This document shows, piece after piece, positions 32,501-41,346 of a stretch of DNA of 64,000 bases. The notes under the pieces are model-generated. The model was not told where the DNA came from. It made no database searches and worked only from the letters and a program-made list of their open reading frames with translations. The translations under genes and the position numbers were made by a program. The stretch comes from CAZLXG01 sp964563585 (GTDB lineage: Bacteria > Bacteroidota > Bacteroidia > Flavobacteriales > Flavobacteriaceae): the NCBI GenBank assembly GCA_964563585.1, contig CAZLXG010000001.1, positions 1-64,000 on the forward strand. The letters run 5' to 3'. The first letter of the stretch is position 1; the number at the start of each line of letters is the position of its first letter.

Positions 32501-32948
32501 TGATACTAACGAAAGTATTAGTGAGAATTTCGCAAGTAAAAATTATAATTTTGATGAAACACGATTAAACCCGAAACTATCATATTTGTTTAACGACTCC
32601 CGTTTTGATGTGTTTTATCAACACGCAAGTAAAGATAATACCATTGGTAATTTAGAATCTTTAAAACAACAAAAATATGGTGTTTCATTTTCCCTTTCAA
32701 ATAAAGGAAAGAATGCTATTAATGGTGAGTTCAATTATATTTCGAATACTTTTAATGGCAATGCAAACACGCCTGTTTCGTATCAAATGTTAGAAGGTTT
32801 ACAACCTGGGAAAAACTTTACTTGGAGTCTACTAGCACAAAAAAAGTTAACTGATTTTTTAGATTTAAACCTTACTTATTTTGGACGTAAAACTGAAACT
32901 AGTAAAACCATTCATACAGGAACTGTACAATTGAAAGCTTATTTTTAA
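29517..32948 (+). CDS. Very large outer-membrane beta-barrel protein, unknown function
   Basis: A 1143-residue exported protein with a signal peptide (FLMAFSAFSQ, cleavage near residue 19). Residues 20-120 form a beta-rich head. The segment TTSGSISRGVTIGNNQN, then LNSELDLQITGKLNDKVSLR and FDQVFIELYSDHWSIRAGDI (about 140-225), recalls the translocon protein SprA and its relatives. The rest is repeated amphipathic strands with Asn/Tyr/Phe bias ending in an aromatic QLKAYF, typical of an outer-membrane barrel. No TonB box or plug is visible. It is a single gene ending at a strong terminator. I cannot name the family. Confidence 0.8.
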   Translation: MKFTLSFICFLMAFSAFSQEEASNYRTKKVAVKNTIQIDSVSINSGSFSLTRKDNSVIDSTFYTVDFSKALLTFKKPVETDSVIINYLRFPDFLTKTYKQLDDSIIVKNTSNIQKLYKLSQPSDSKNFIPFDGLTTSGSISRGVTIGNNQNSVLNSELDLQITGKLNDKVSLRASIQDANIPLQESGYSQRLDEFDQVFIELYSDHWSIRAGDIDLQNNNSYFASFSKRVQGLSINATLGNDDTQTQLFAAGAIVRGQFTTSQFTAQEGNQGPYKLQGRNGELFVLIVSGSETVYVNGIPVKRGENEDYIIDYNAGEIIFNSTYSITSEMRITVDYQFSERNYSRIVAFGGGNYASKKLNIGISVYSENDAKNQPLQQNLSENQVQILANSGDDKTLMVAPSEVLEALNENRILYKKEIISGTEAFVFSNNENDELYRVTFSQVGANQGNYILSSINAINKIYEYVEPIGGIPQGNYAPIIQLIAPTKLQIAMLNGSYKPSEKIIINFEAAGSKNDLNLFSNLNDENNDGYATKLNIEQTLIKKDSLWNLNAFVDADYINKDFKTIENIYNPEFNRDWNLDEQTTNQITNNLGNQTLLNFGFKAFHNKKGSINYQYEYLDYSNGFNGNRHVTNINLLLNKFNISSYSSFLNAESNINTSTFLRSYNSITYGMQKSWLGTKLAIEDNEQKNIQTSVLTPLSQKFKSYEFFVGVGDSTKIFAKFGYKNRVNDSIRNNQLQKVNTSNTFYLDSKLVQNKNTNLSLYANYRTLKSEDKTIDDEQSINSRLQFNQKLFKQLIQWNTVFETNSGTLPQQDFTYIEVEPGQGTYTWIDYNENGIQELEEFELAQFQDEGKYIRVLLPNRIYIKTHQNRLSQTLTINPSQWSVSENKSKKIWSHLYSQTSYLIDRKIKRDGNSFNLNPFENDENNQLGLQLNFRNVLFLNRGKQHYTTSYTYLSNKSRNILSIGFIENSLKSHQLNFNHKFEESWLITLQSSFDTNESISENFASKNYNFDETRLNPKLSYLFNDSRFDVFYQHASKDNTIGNLESLKQQKYGVSFSLSNKGKNAINGEFNYISNTFNGNANTPVSYQMLEGLQPGKNFTWSLLAQKKLTDFLDLNLTYFGRKTETSKTIHTGTVQLKAYF

Positions 32949-32953
32949 AACAT

Positions 32954-32985
32954 AAAAAATCCCAAACTATAAGCTTGGGATTTTT
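32954..32985. terminator. Terminator between the large barrel gene and sdhB
   Basis: AAAAATCCCAA pairs with TTGGGATTTTT around a loop of about nine bases. It lies between convergent genes. A fragment GAAACAAGTTCAGCATGAC of another common intergenic repeat follows at 33002-33020. Confidence 0.85.
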
Positions 32986-33030
32986 ATCTATTATAAGATA
33001 CTGAAACAAGTTCAGCATGACAAAACTATT

Positions 33031-33774
33031 TTAAATACTTGCTTTCATTAACTCTCTATTCATACGAGCAATGTTATCTAAAGAAATTCCTTTAGGGCAT
33101 TCAATCTCGCAAGCTCCAGTATTTGTACAATTTCCAAAACCTTCTAAATCCATTTGATTCACCATGTTTTGAACACGGTCAGCCGCTTCAACTTGACCTT
33201 GTGGCAATAATGCATATTGACTCACTTTTGCGCCAACAAATAACATTGCCGACGAGTTTTTACACGTCGCAACACAAGCACCACAACCAATACATGCTGC
33301 TGCATCCATTGCTTCATCTGCTGCATGTTTTGAAATGGGAATAGCATTAGCGTCTTGAGTATTTCCAGACGTATTTACTGAAATAAATCCACCTGCTTGT
33401 TGAATACGCTCAAAAGACATTCTATCTACAACTAAATCTTTTATTACTGGAAATGCTGCTGCTCGCCATGGCTCAATTGTAATGGTATCGCCATCATTAA
33501 ACATACGCATATGTAATTGACACGTTGTAATACCTCTATCTGGACCATGTGCTTCACCATTAATATATAATGAACACATGCCGCAAATACCTTCACGACA
33601 ATCATGATCGAAAGCTACAGGTATATCTCCTGAATTCACTAACTGCTCATTCAAAACATCCATCATTTCTAAAAAAGACATATGTTCTGAAATATCAGTG
33701 ACTTTGTAATCGACCATTTTACCTTTGTCTTCTGGTCCTTTTTGTCTCCAAATTTTAAGTGTAAGATTCATCAT
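33031..33774 (-). CDS. sdhB: Succinate dehydrogenase iron-sulfur subunit
   Basis: Electron-transfer subunit of respiratory complex II, 247 residues. The N-terminal ferredoxin domain has DHDCREGICGMCSLYINGEAHGP-type cysteines (about 57-80). The C-terminal domain has the [4Fe-4S] and [3Fe-4S] ligands in CIGCGACVATCKNSSA and NTGACEIECPKGI. It is the last gene of sdhCAB, six bases after sdhA. The N-terminal MMNLTLKIWRQ is short, as in the b558 group shared with fumarate reductases. Confidence 0.97.
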   Translation of the reverse strand: MMNLTLKIWRQKGPEDKGKMVDYKVTDISEHMSFLEMMDVLNEQLVNSGDIPVAFDHDCREGICGMCSLYINGEAHGPDRGITTCQLHMRMFNDGDTITIEPWRAAAFPVIKDLVVDRMSFERIQQAGGFISVNTSGNTQDANAIPISKHAADEAMDAAACIGCGACVATCKNSSAMLFVGAKVSQYALLPQGQVEAADRVQNMVNQMDLEGFGNCTNTGACEIECPKGISLDNIARMNRELMKASI

Positions 33775-33780
33775 AATCTC

Positions 33781-35793
33781 TTATTTGTATGAACGAGTTT
33801 TTAACTCAATATCTTTAAACGTTAATTCTTCTTTATGTAAAATAGCATCAGCTGGTTCTCCTTTATATTCCCAAGCAGATACATAAGCATAATCTTTATC
33901 GTTACGTTTAGCTTCTCCTTTTTGTTCCCCATCTAATTCAATAGATTCTTCTCTAAAGTGTCCGCCACAAGATTCATTTCTATCTAATGCATCTTTTGCA
34001 AAAAGCTCTCCTAATTCTAAGAAATCTGCTACTCTTCCTGCTTTTTCTAACTCAAGATTCATTTCGTCTTTACTTCCTGGTACTTTTACATCTTTCCAGA
34101 ATTCTTCACGAATAGCTTTAATTTCAGACATTGCTTCTTTTAAATGCTTTTCGTTACGAGCCATTCCAACTTTGTCCCACATTACTTTTCCTAAACGTTT
34201 ATGGAAGTGATCAACAGATTTTGTTCCTTTATTATTCATAAAGAAATCAATTTTATCTTTCACTTCTTTTTCGACAGCATCAAATTCTGGTGTATCTGTT
34301 GGTATTTTTCCTGTTCTAATATCATCAGATAAATAATCTCCAATAGTATAAGGCAGTACAAAATAACCATCTGCTAAACCTTGCATTAAAGCAGATGCTC
34401 CAAGTCTGTTTGCTCCATGATCAGAAAAATTAGCTTCTCCAATACAATACAAACCATCAACCGTAGTCATTAGATTATAATCTACCCAAACGCCTCCCAT
34501 TGTATAGTGTGTTGCAGGATAAATCATCATTGGAGTTTCATATGGGTTTTCAGCGATGATTTTTTCATACATCTGAAATAAGTTTCCATATTTTTCTTCA
34601 ATAATTTCTTGACCTAATTTTATAATTTCTTCATTTGAAGGATTTTTAATTCCATGAATTTTAGCCTGCTCTTTTCCGTAACGTTGAAAAGCAAAAGCAA
34701 AATCTAAATACACAGCTTCTCCAGTTTCATTCACGCCAAACCCAGCATCACAACGTTCTTTTGCTGCTCTTGAAGCAACATCACGAGGCACTAAATTTCC
34801 AAAAGCTGGATAACGACGTTCTAAATAATAATCTCTATGTTCTTCAGCAATTTCTGTTGGTCTTAATTTTCCTTGTTGAATTGCTTTTGCATCTTCAATA
34901 CGAGCAGGAACCCAAATACGTCCATCGTTACGTAAAGATTCAGACATCAATGTTAATTTAGACTGATAATCTCCACTTCGTGGAATACATGTTGGGTGAA
35001 TTTGTGTATAACAAGGGTTTGCGAAATATGCTCCTTTTTTATGAATTTTCCACGCAGCAGTTGCATTACTTCCCATAGCATTAGTTGATAAGAAATACAC
35101 ATTTCCGTAGCCACCAGATGCTATAACAACAGCATGTGCTGAATGTCTTTCTATTTCTCCTGTAATTAAATTACGAGTAATAATTCCTCTTGCTTTTCCA
35201 TCAACTAAAACAACATCTAGCATTTCGTGACGGTTAAACATTTCAATTTTACCACGAGCAATTTGTCTGTTCATTGCAGAATATGCTCCTAATAGTAATT
35301 GTTGCCCCGTTTGTCCTTTAGCATAAAATGTTCTAGAAACCAAAACACCTCCAAACGAACGGTTGTCTAACAATCCTCCATAATCACGTGCAAAAGGCAC
35401 ACCTTGTGCAACGCATTGGTCGATAATATTTGCTGACACCTCAGCTAAACGATATACGTTTGCTTCACGAGAACGATAATCGCCTCCTTTTACAGTATCA
35501 TAAAACAATCTATATGTAGAATCGCCATCTCCCATATAATTTTTTGCTGCATTAATTCCACCTTGTGCAGCAATTGAGTGTGCACGACGTGGTGAATCTT
35601 GGTATGCAAAAGCTTTTACGTTGTAACCTAATTCGGCCAATGTTGCAGCAGCAGAACCTCCTGCCAAACCTGTACCAACAACAATAATATCAATATTACG
35701 TTTGTTTGCAGGATTTACTAAATCGATATGATCTTTATAATCTATCCATTTATCTTTAATGGAACCTTTTGGTACTTTTGAATCTAAAGCCAT
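33781..35793 (-). CDS. sdhA: Succinate dehydrogenase flavoprotein subunit
   Basis: Covalent-FAD subunit that oxidises succinate, 670 residues. Visible features are the dinucleotide-binding VVGTGLAGGSAAATLAELG (about 38-56), the FAD-linking AHSIAAQGGINAAKNY with its His, the active-site segment THYTMGGVWVD, and the ANRLGASALMQGLADG motif. Its length and the large insert regions fit the Bacteroidetes/epsilon-type enzyme. It lies between sdhC (12 bases) and sdhB (six bases). Confidence 0.97.
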   Translation of the reverse strand: MALDSKVPKGSIKDKWIDYKDHIDLVNPANKRNIDIIVVGTGLAGGSAAATLAELGYNVKAFAYQDSPRRAHSIAAQGGINAAKNYMGDGDSTYRLFYDTVKGGDYRSREANVYRLAEVSANIIDQCVAQGVPFARDYGGLLDNRSFGGVLVSRTFYAKGQTGQQLLLGAYSAMNRQIARGKIEMFNRHEMLDVVLVDGKARGIITRNLITGEIERHSAHAVVIASGGYGNVYFLSTNAMGSNATAAWKIHKKGAYFANPCYTQIHPTCIPRSGDYQSKLTLMSESLRNDGRIWVPARIEDAKAIQQGKLRPTEIAEEHRDYYLERRYPAFGNLVPRDVASRAAKERCDAGFGVNETGEAVYLDFAFAFQRYGKEQAKIHGIKNPSNEEIIKLGQEIIEEKYGNLFQMYEKIIAENPYETPMMIYPATHYTMGGVWVDYNLMTTVDGLYCIGEANFSDHGANRLGASALMQGLADGYFVLPYTIGDYLSDDIRTGKIPTDTPEFDAVEKEVKDKIDFFMNNKGTKSVDHFHKRLGKVMWDKVGMARNEKHLKEAMSEIKAIREEFWKDVKVPGSKDEMNLELEKAGRVADFLELGELFAKDALDRNESCGGHFREESIELDGEQKGEAKRNDKDYAYVSAWEYKGEPADAILHKEELTFKDIELKTRSYK

Positions 35794-35805
35794 TTTCTTA
35801 TTAAA

Positions 35806-36465
35806 TTAATGGTTGAAATGATGATATAATGCAATAATTATAAACCCTAACGGAATTATAATTGAATATGCTTTACCAAAATTTTGAAGTAATTTTTTTC
35901 TTCCAGCTGTTGCTCCCATCGATTGAAACGCAGATGTGAAACCATGTGCTAAGTGCAATCCTAAAAGCACAAATGCAACAACATAAGCTGCTACTCGCCA
36001 AATTGGAACAAATTTATGTTGAAGCTCGCCAAAATAACGTGTTGGGTCTTCTGGTAAAACCTCAATATATTTATGATTGATTTCTGGTAACCAAAAATCA
36101 ATAAAATGTAAAACAATAAAAGCTAAAATTGCCAAACCACTATAAATCATATTTCTACTCATCCAAGTAGAATTTGCAGCTCCATTGTTTTTAGCATAAC
36201 TTACACCTATTGCTTTTCTATTTCTTAATTCTAGAATAAAGCCCATTACAAAATGAAACACCACACCAAATATTAAAACGGGTTGCATTGCAAATTGAAT
36301 TAATGGATTTGTTCCCATGAAATGAGACGCTGTATTAAATGCATCTTCACTAAAAAGTGAAACTAGATTAACTGATAAATGCATTATTAAGAAAAACATG
36401 AGGAAAAATGCCGAAAGTGCCATGGCTACTTTTCTTCCAATCGAAGATTTAAAAAATCCGCTCAT
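35806..36465 (-). CDS. sdhC: Succinate dehydrogenase cytochrome b558 subunit
   Basis: Di-heme membrane anchor of complex II, 219 residues with five hydrophobic helices (about 12-35, 58-80, 107-128, 160-182, 196-215). His residues lie in helices as expected for heme ligands: LIMHLSVNLVSLF, GVVFHFVMGF, FIVLHFIDFW and LGLHLAHGF. A single large anchor, with no SdhD, marks the b558 type used with menaquinone. It is the first gene of sdhCAB and is preceded by a good promoter. Confidence 0.95.
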   Translation of the reverse strand: MSGFFKSSIGRKVAMALSAFFLMFFLIMHLSVNLVSLFSEDAFNTASHFMGTNPLIQFAMQPVLIFGVVFHFVMGFILELRNRKAIGVSYAKNNGAANSTWMSRNMIYSGLAILAFIVLHFIDFWLPEINHKYIEVLPEDPTRYFGELQHKFVPIWRVAAYVVAFVLLGLHLAHGFTSAFQSMGATAGRKKLLQNFGKAYSIIIPLGFIIIALYHHFNH

Positions 36466-36493
36466 TATTTTGTGTAGTTAGTTAATACTATAA

Positions 36494-36525
36494 CAAAAAT
36501 AGTCTATAGCGAGTTTTTGGGCAAA
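36494..36525 (-). promoter_or_regulatory. sdhCAB promoter
   Basis: On the minus strand TTTG (36525-36522) and TATTTTTG (36501-36494) are separated by 20 bases, matching the Bacteroidetes consensus. The sdhC ATG follows 28 bases after the box. Confidence 0.7.
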
Positions 36526-36564
36526 CTTTAAAAGTCTTTTATCTAGTATTTAGAATGTGTATAA

Positions 36565-37797
36565 TTAAAAATTGAATCTTGGATTTACAATGGTGTTATA
36601 AACGGATCCAAATGAATAACTAAAACCAATGCTAACCCAATAATTATATCCAGACTGCAATTGTTGCTGTTGAAGCAGTAACTCTTCTAAAGACACATCT
36701 CCAGCAGGAAGATTAATTTGATTTCTAGTGATGCTATAATTGCTGCTTATATTAAAATTAAAACCTTTAAAAATACGGATATTGAGACCTAAATAAAACC
36801 CTATTGAACTGAGAGATGTATCGTGTAAATATTGATTATAAGATGCTTCCCCATTTATATTCCCCCATTCTTGACTAATACTTCCTCCTAATAAAATAGA
36901 ATGTTCAAATAAGAGTTCTTTGTCTTCTCCAAAGACAGAACGTTCTATATAATTATTATAAACTAATCCGTTTCGGTAAGATAGAATAAGTTGTTTTTTT
37001 GCAGACTCTTCGTATTTAAAGAAGTTATATTCTATAGCAGGTTTAATCCTCCAATACAAATCATAATTGCTATAAGTTGAAGTTCTTATATTTCCAAAAA
37101 AGCCATAAGACCAATGATTATTTATACTTAAAATATCACTTATGCTAATGGATTTACCGTTATTAATTGAAATGATTTCATCTTCATCGTAAGTAAACGT
37201 TGATTTGTTTTCATTAAACCCTACCCTAAATGAGAATTTATTTTTTTCAGTTACTCTTTTGGCAGAAACATTGAAATTTAAATTGCTAGACTTACTGGTT
37301 TCTTCTCCATTAAAATAACCATTAGTTCCTAGTCTAAATACCCAGTAATTCCATGGATCTTTCTCTGCAACGTTAGTTTCATTTTCTATATTTGGAACAT
37401 TAACAGTAATATTTATTAAGCTTCTATTAGCTATCCAGAACCTAACAAGACCTAATTTTATGTATTTTAAAATTTCATTTCTTACATCATCACTGGTCAT
37501 ATTGGTGTTGGTAGAAAACTTCAGTTTATAATTAATACTTTCAAACGTGTTTTTACCTATAAAATCAATTTCATATAAACGCCCACCACTTCCATTTGTT
37601 TGTATAACAAAAAACAAGTGAACATCACCTAAATCCTGATCTCTTACAAATTGAACATTACCTAAGTTTTGTTTAATGTAAGTATTATCACAAACGTTAC
37701 AGTCGAGAAATACTTTGAGTTCACTATTTAAATTTTCTTGAGAAACAACAATAGAGGACATGAACAATATGATAAGTAATAAAGTGGATTTTAACAT
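36565..37797 (-). CDS. Putative outer-membrane beta-barrel protein, unknown
   Basis: A 410-residue exported protein with a signal peptide (FMSSIVVSQ, cleavage near residue 19). The N-terminal domain (20-140) has DCNVCDNTYIKQNL, FVRDQDLGDVHLFFVIQ and YKLKFSTNTNM, a mixed alpha/beta periplasmic unit that I do not recognise. From about 150 the sequence alternates hydrophobic and polar residues with many Tyr, Phe and Asn, and it ends in an aromatic residue (NPRFNF) as barrels do. It is a single gene. A tandem 12-bp direct repeat lies about 100 bases upstream and may control it. Confidence 0.72.
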   Translation of the reverse strand: MLKSTLLLIILFMSSIVVSQENLNSELKVFLDCNVCDNTYIKQNLGNVQFVRDQDLGDVHLFFVIQTNGSGGRLYEIDFIGKNTFESINYKLKFSTNTNMTSDDVRNEILKYIKLGLVRFWIANRSLINITVNVPNIENETNVAEKDPWNYWVFRLGTNGYFNGEETSKSSNLNFNVSAKRVTEKNKFSFRVGFNENKSTFTYDEDEIISINNGKSISISDILSINNHWSYGFFGNIRTSTYSNYDLYWRIKPAIEYNFFKYEESAKKQLILSYRNGLVYNNYIERSVFGEDKELLFEHSILLGGSISQEWGNINGEASYNQYLHDTSLSSIGFYLGLNIRIFKGFNFNISSNYSITRNQINLPAGDVSLEELLLQQQQLQSGYNYWVSIGFSYSFGSVYNTIVNPRFNF

Positions 37798-37891
37798 GAT
37801 TCGAGGTAGTGAATTTGCAAATAATAAATTTAGTTATTATACTGTTTCAGTATAGTTTCTTTTTAATGTCAAAACTAAATCGACTCTAGAT

Positions 37892-37925
37892 AAGAAGTGT
37901 CAAAAAAATGCAAAAGAAGTGTCAA
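37892..37925 (-). promoter_or_regulatory. Tandem direct repeat, possible LytTR-type operator
   Basis: AAGAAGTGTCAA occurs at 37892-37903 and again at 37914-37925, a 22-base centre spacing that puts both on one face of the helix. On the minus strand this is TTGACACTTCTT twice, about 100 bases before the barrel protein start. LytTR regulators bind paired direct repeats with about this spacing; the assignment is inference. Confidence 0.4.
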
Positions 37926-38059
37926 TCATTGTTAAAAATCATGAAATAACATTTTAAATATAATGATTACAAGCATAATACAAGTAATTAAAATTGGTTT
38001 TGGCGCATTCCTCTGTTTTAACATTTTTTATGATAACTTCAAAAAAATGCAAAAGAAGT
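37900..38059. repeat. 21-base exact direct repeat flanking a small AT-rich region
   Basis: TCAAAAAAATGCAAAAGAAG followed by T occurs at 37900-37920 and 38039-38059. Between the copies is A/T-rich sequence with a 39-codon frame (37963-38082, one hydrophobic segment) that overlaps the end of the BNR gene. Function is unknown; the pattern could be a duplication or excision scar. Confidence 0.5.
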
Positions 38060-38062
38060 ATA

Positions 38063-40849
38063 TTATTTCACCTCAAAAGTAGTCTTATTAGCTTCTATTT
38101 GAATTGTATATACCCCTTTTGGTAAATAATATTTCTTGTTTTTAGCTTCTTTAATTGTGATATCTGTGCTTTCTTTTAGCAATGCTTTTCTTCCTTTTTT
38201 AGTAAGCGTTACATCATAATCTATATAATTAAAACCTTTGTCTGCTTTCACAATTATTACATTTAATTCTGAATTATCTTCAGATAGAATTTGTATCGTT
38301 TTTTCTCCTGAAGTGCTTGCATAAAATGACACACCAACTGACGGTTCATAAACATCAGACCAGGAGGTTCCAAAAGCACTTCCCCAACGTGAAGAATATC
38401 TAATATCTTCACTCTTAAAAAACACAATGGATTGTTCCATTTTTGAAGCTGTCATTTTTTGAAAAGATGCAATATTAGTTTTGTAAATGCTTCTTCCGTG
38501 TGTTCCTAAAAGCAAATCGTTAGCTTCAGTTTGTATCACAATATCGTGAACTGCAACGCTAGGCAAATTTTTCCTAAACACATCCCAAGTATTACCTTTA
38601 TTAAACGAAACATAAGCTGCATTATCTGTTCCTAAATACAAAATATCTTCGTTTTTAGGATCTTCTTTAATCACATTTACTGGAGAAGATGAAATATTAG
38701 AACTGATATTTTTCCATGTCTGACCATAATTTTCTGAAACATAAACATACACATTAAAATCGTCTGAACGATATCCATTTAACGTTACATAAACTCGTTC
38801 TTTTTTATGTTTCGACGCAATAACTCGAGTTACCCAAAGGTCTTTTGGGAAAGAACTCGAAATATTTTCCCAGCTTCCACCAGAATTCTTTGAAATATAA
38901 ACCAAACCATCATCACTTCCTGTGTAAATTAATCCAAATTGAAATGGCGACTCACTAATCGTTGTCAATGTTCCATAAGCAACATTTCCAACTTCCCCTC
39001 CTTGAGTTAAGTCATCACTTATTGCTTTCCAATCATCACCTTGATTCATTGAGCGCATCAATTTATTTCCTCCTAAATACAGAATATCTTGATTGTGTTT
39101 TGACAAATGAATAGGTGTTTGCCAATTAAAACGGTATGGATTTTCACCCAACTCGTGTTTTGGTTGTATATATGTGTTTTTATCATTTTCTCTATCAATT
39201 CTAAAATAATTCCCGAACTGATAACCTGTATAAACAATATCCGAATTTCGATTATCAATTTCAATTTGCATTCCGTCTCCTCCCATCAATTTTTCCCAAG
39301 GATAATGCCCAGATTGATGCCATCTTTTATTTTCAGAAGCGTTATTTGCTCCAACCCAAACACCATTATCTTGTAAGCCTCCATATACATTGTATGGCTT
39401 TTCATTATCTACATTTATGGCATAAAACTGACCAACTGAAGGTGAATTATTTTTTATCCAATTTTCACCATCATCATAAGAAATATTAATTCCGCCATCG
39501 TTTCCATTTATTAAATGATTTGGGTTTTTAGGATTAATCCAAAGTTCATGATGATCTGCATGCACATTTTCTGCACTTATAGATGTAAATGATTTTCCGC
39601 CATCTTTAGATTTAATAATTGGAACACCATAAACATATATCTTGTTTTCATTATTTGGGGACACATGAATACGCCCAAAATAGTAACCATAACTGTAGTA
39701 TAAACCATCTAAATAATCGTCGTGTGTTCTATTCCAAGTTATGCCTCCATCAATACTTTTGTAAATTTCTGCGCCAATTACTGGAGTATCAAATAACATT
39801 GTATTTGCATTCTCTAAATATTTTGCCACATCTATTGGCTTGATAACTTCATCTTTTATCATTTTTTTGATATGCTTTGCAGTATACTTTTTTTGAAATC
39901 CATTAGACTTCAAAAACGTATTCAAGTTTTTATCTTCTAATTTTAAAAAGACTTCAGAAGTCATTGATTTAAAATCATCTTTTTCTAAACCTTTATCGTC
40001 ATCTTTATCATCATCTTTTGGTCTTCTAAATTGACTATCATGAATTGCGTATATTATGTCATTATTAAATATTGCTAAACCAATTCTACCAACACCACTT
40101 CCTATTGGGAAACCACTTTTTTCGGTCGATACCTTATGCCATGTTTCACCAGCATCAATACTTTTATATATTGCTGAATTATTTCCGTTTCCAGTAAAAT
40201 TCCATGCTTTTCTGTCTTTTGTCCAAGAAGAGGCAAACATCACATTAAAATTATTTGAAGCATATTGTAAATCGATAATTCCACTAACATCATCAACAAA
40301 TAAAGTTTGCTTCCACGTGTTTCCTCCATCAGTTGTTTTATAAATACCTCGATTTTTATTTGGTGAATATAAATGCCCTGTTACACCAACAACAACTTCA
40401 TTTGAATTATTTGGATTAATAACAATACGCCCAATATGATGCGAATCTGGAAGCCCAACGTTTTGCCATGTTTTTCCATTATCATTCGATTTTAAAATTC
40501 CAATTCCTGCATAACTAGAACGCGACGAATTATTTTCTCCTGTTCCTACCCAAATGGTTTTGGTTTTCCAATCTACAGCAATATCACCAACATTTTGTGT
40601 ATTAGAAGTATCGAGAATTGGATTAAATGTTGTCCCATTATTTACAGTATGCCAAACACCTCCTGAAGCATATGCAACATAAAATTCGGTTGGATTGTCA
40701 GGATTAACTTCTAAATCTGTAACACGACCACTCATTACTGAAGGACCAATATTTTCGAATGGCACATTTTTTACTAAAGATTGCTGCTGACTATAACTTG
40801 CATATGAAAAAAGAATAAAGCAAATAATGTAAAATTTCTGGAGTTTCAT
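38063..40849 (-). CDS. Secreted BNR/VPS10-like beta-propeller protein
   Basis: A 928-residue exported protein with a signal peptide (ILFSYASYSQ). It contains many BNR-type Asp-box repeats of the form S-NDNGKTW, TTDGGNTW, SIDAGETW, SKDGGKSF, SYDDGENW and SENYGQTW between about residues 130 and 760. This is the sortilin/VPS10-like tandem propeller common in Bacteroidetes (FENIGPSVMSGRVTDLEVNP at the start is typical). The last 120 residues form a beta-sandwich without an obvious T9SS sorting tail. Catalytic residues of sialidases are not recognised, so enzymatic activity is uncertain. It is monocistronic. Confidence 0.87.
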   Translation of the reverse strand: MKLQKFYIICFILFSYASYSQQQSLVKNVPFENIGPSVMSGRVTDLEVNPDNPTEFYVAYASGGVWHTVNNGTTFNPILDTSNTQNVGDIAVDWKTKTIWVGTGENNSSRSSYAGIGILKSNDNGKTWQNVGLPDSHHIGRIVINPNNSNEVVVGVTGHLYSPNKNRGIYKTTDGGNTWKQTLFVDDVSGIIDLQYASNNFNVMFASSWTKDRKAWNFTGNGNNSAIYKSIDAGETWHKVSTEKSGFPIGSGVGRIGLAIFNNDIIYAIHDSQFRRPKDDDKDDDKGLEKDDFKSMTSEVFLKLEDKNLNTFLKSNGFQKKYTAKHIKKMIKDEVIKPIDVAKYLENANTMLFDTPVIGAEIYKSIDGGITWNRTHDDYLDGLYYSYGYYFGRIHVSPNNENKIYVYGVPIIKSKDGGKSFTSISAENVHADHHELWINPKNPNHLINGNDGGINISYDDGENWIKNNSPSVGQFYAINVDNEKPYNVYGGLQDNGVWVGANNASENKRWHQSGHYPWEKLMGGDGMQIEIDNRNSDIVYTGYQFGNYFRIDRENDKNTYIQPKHELGENPYRFNWQTPIHLSKHNQDILYLGGNKLMRSMNQGDDWKAISDDLTQGGEVGNVAYGTLTTISESPFQFGLIYTGSDDGLVYISKNSGGSWENISSSFPKDLWVTRVIASKHKKERVYVTLNGYRSDDFNVYVYVSENYGQTWKNISSNISSSPVNVIKEDPKNEDILYLGTDNAAYVSFNKGNTWDVFRKNLPSVAVHDIVIQTEANDLLLGTHGRSIYKTNIASFQKMTASKMEQSIVFFKSEDIRYSSRWGSAFGTSWSDVYEPSVGVSFYASTSGEKTIQILSEDNSELNVIIVKADKGFNYIDYDVTLTKKGRKALLKESTDITIKEAKNKKYYLPKGVYTIQIEANKTTFEVK

Positions 40850-40960
40850 AATAGTTGAATTTAATTATACTGAAAAGTAATAATTATCTTCTTGAGAACA
40901 AAATTTATGTTAAAAATGAATTTAGATTGATTTATTATTAACTAATAAAACTAAATAAAA

Positions 40961-41235
40961 ATGGAAGAGTATTTACCTTTAATCATTCAACTTGTTAGCG
41001 AAGCTGTAAGCGGAAACATTGCTGTTCACTTTCAAAAAACTCATCATTAGGTACATTATAGAATTTTGTAGCTGGAATTCTAAGTAGTAATCTTGGATAA
41101 TCTTTACTTGGCATGATTAGTTCTTGAAAGAGGAGAAGATACAGCCGCATCAACCAGTTTAAACTTCTTGGTAGTATTGCTGGCGGCGGTGTAGTAATGA
41201 CAATTATTGGCTTAGTTAAAAAAAGCCATGAATAA
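40961..41235 (+). pseudogene. Disrupted GlsB/YeaQ-like small membrane protein gene
   Basis: The plus strand opens as MEEYLPLIIQLVSEAVSGNIA, the usual N-terminus of flavobacterial GlsB-like glycine-rich proteins, but stops at 41050. The matching C-terminus, LLGSIAGGGVVMTIIGLVKK then SHE, reappears at 41161-41235 after a frameshift (preceded by EDTAASTSLN in another frame). Between them, about 41028-41125, the minus strand reads MPSKDYPRLLLRIPATKFYN and onward, apparently part of a different gene. The region abuts a scaffold gap, so misassembly is as likely as real decay. Confidence 0.5.
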
Positions 41236-41246
41236 ATAAAGTTTTT

Positions 41247-41346
41247 NNNNNNNNNNNNNNNNNNNNNNNNNNNNNNNNNNNNNNNNNNNNNNNNNNNNNN
41301 NNNNNNNNNNNNNNNNNNNNNNNNNNNNNNNNNNNNNNNNNNNNNN
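41247..41346. other. Assembly gap, 100 N
   Basis: Exactly 100 N, the usual placeholder for a scaffold gap of unknown size. It removes the 3' end of the matrixin gene. Confidence 0.98.

Noticed and set aside
37963..38082. 39-codon plus-strand frame with one hydrophobic segment
   Set aside because: It overlaps the end of the BNR gene and includes one copy of the 21-bp direct repeat. There is no promoter box or known homologue, so it is not listed as a gene.
40995..41346. Extension of the matrixin frame through the N gap
   Set aside because: The reading continues only because N codons are open. The sequence past the gap belongs to other genes, and the protease should end shortly after FVNI with its sorting tail.
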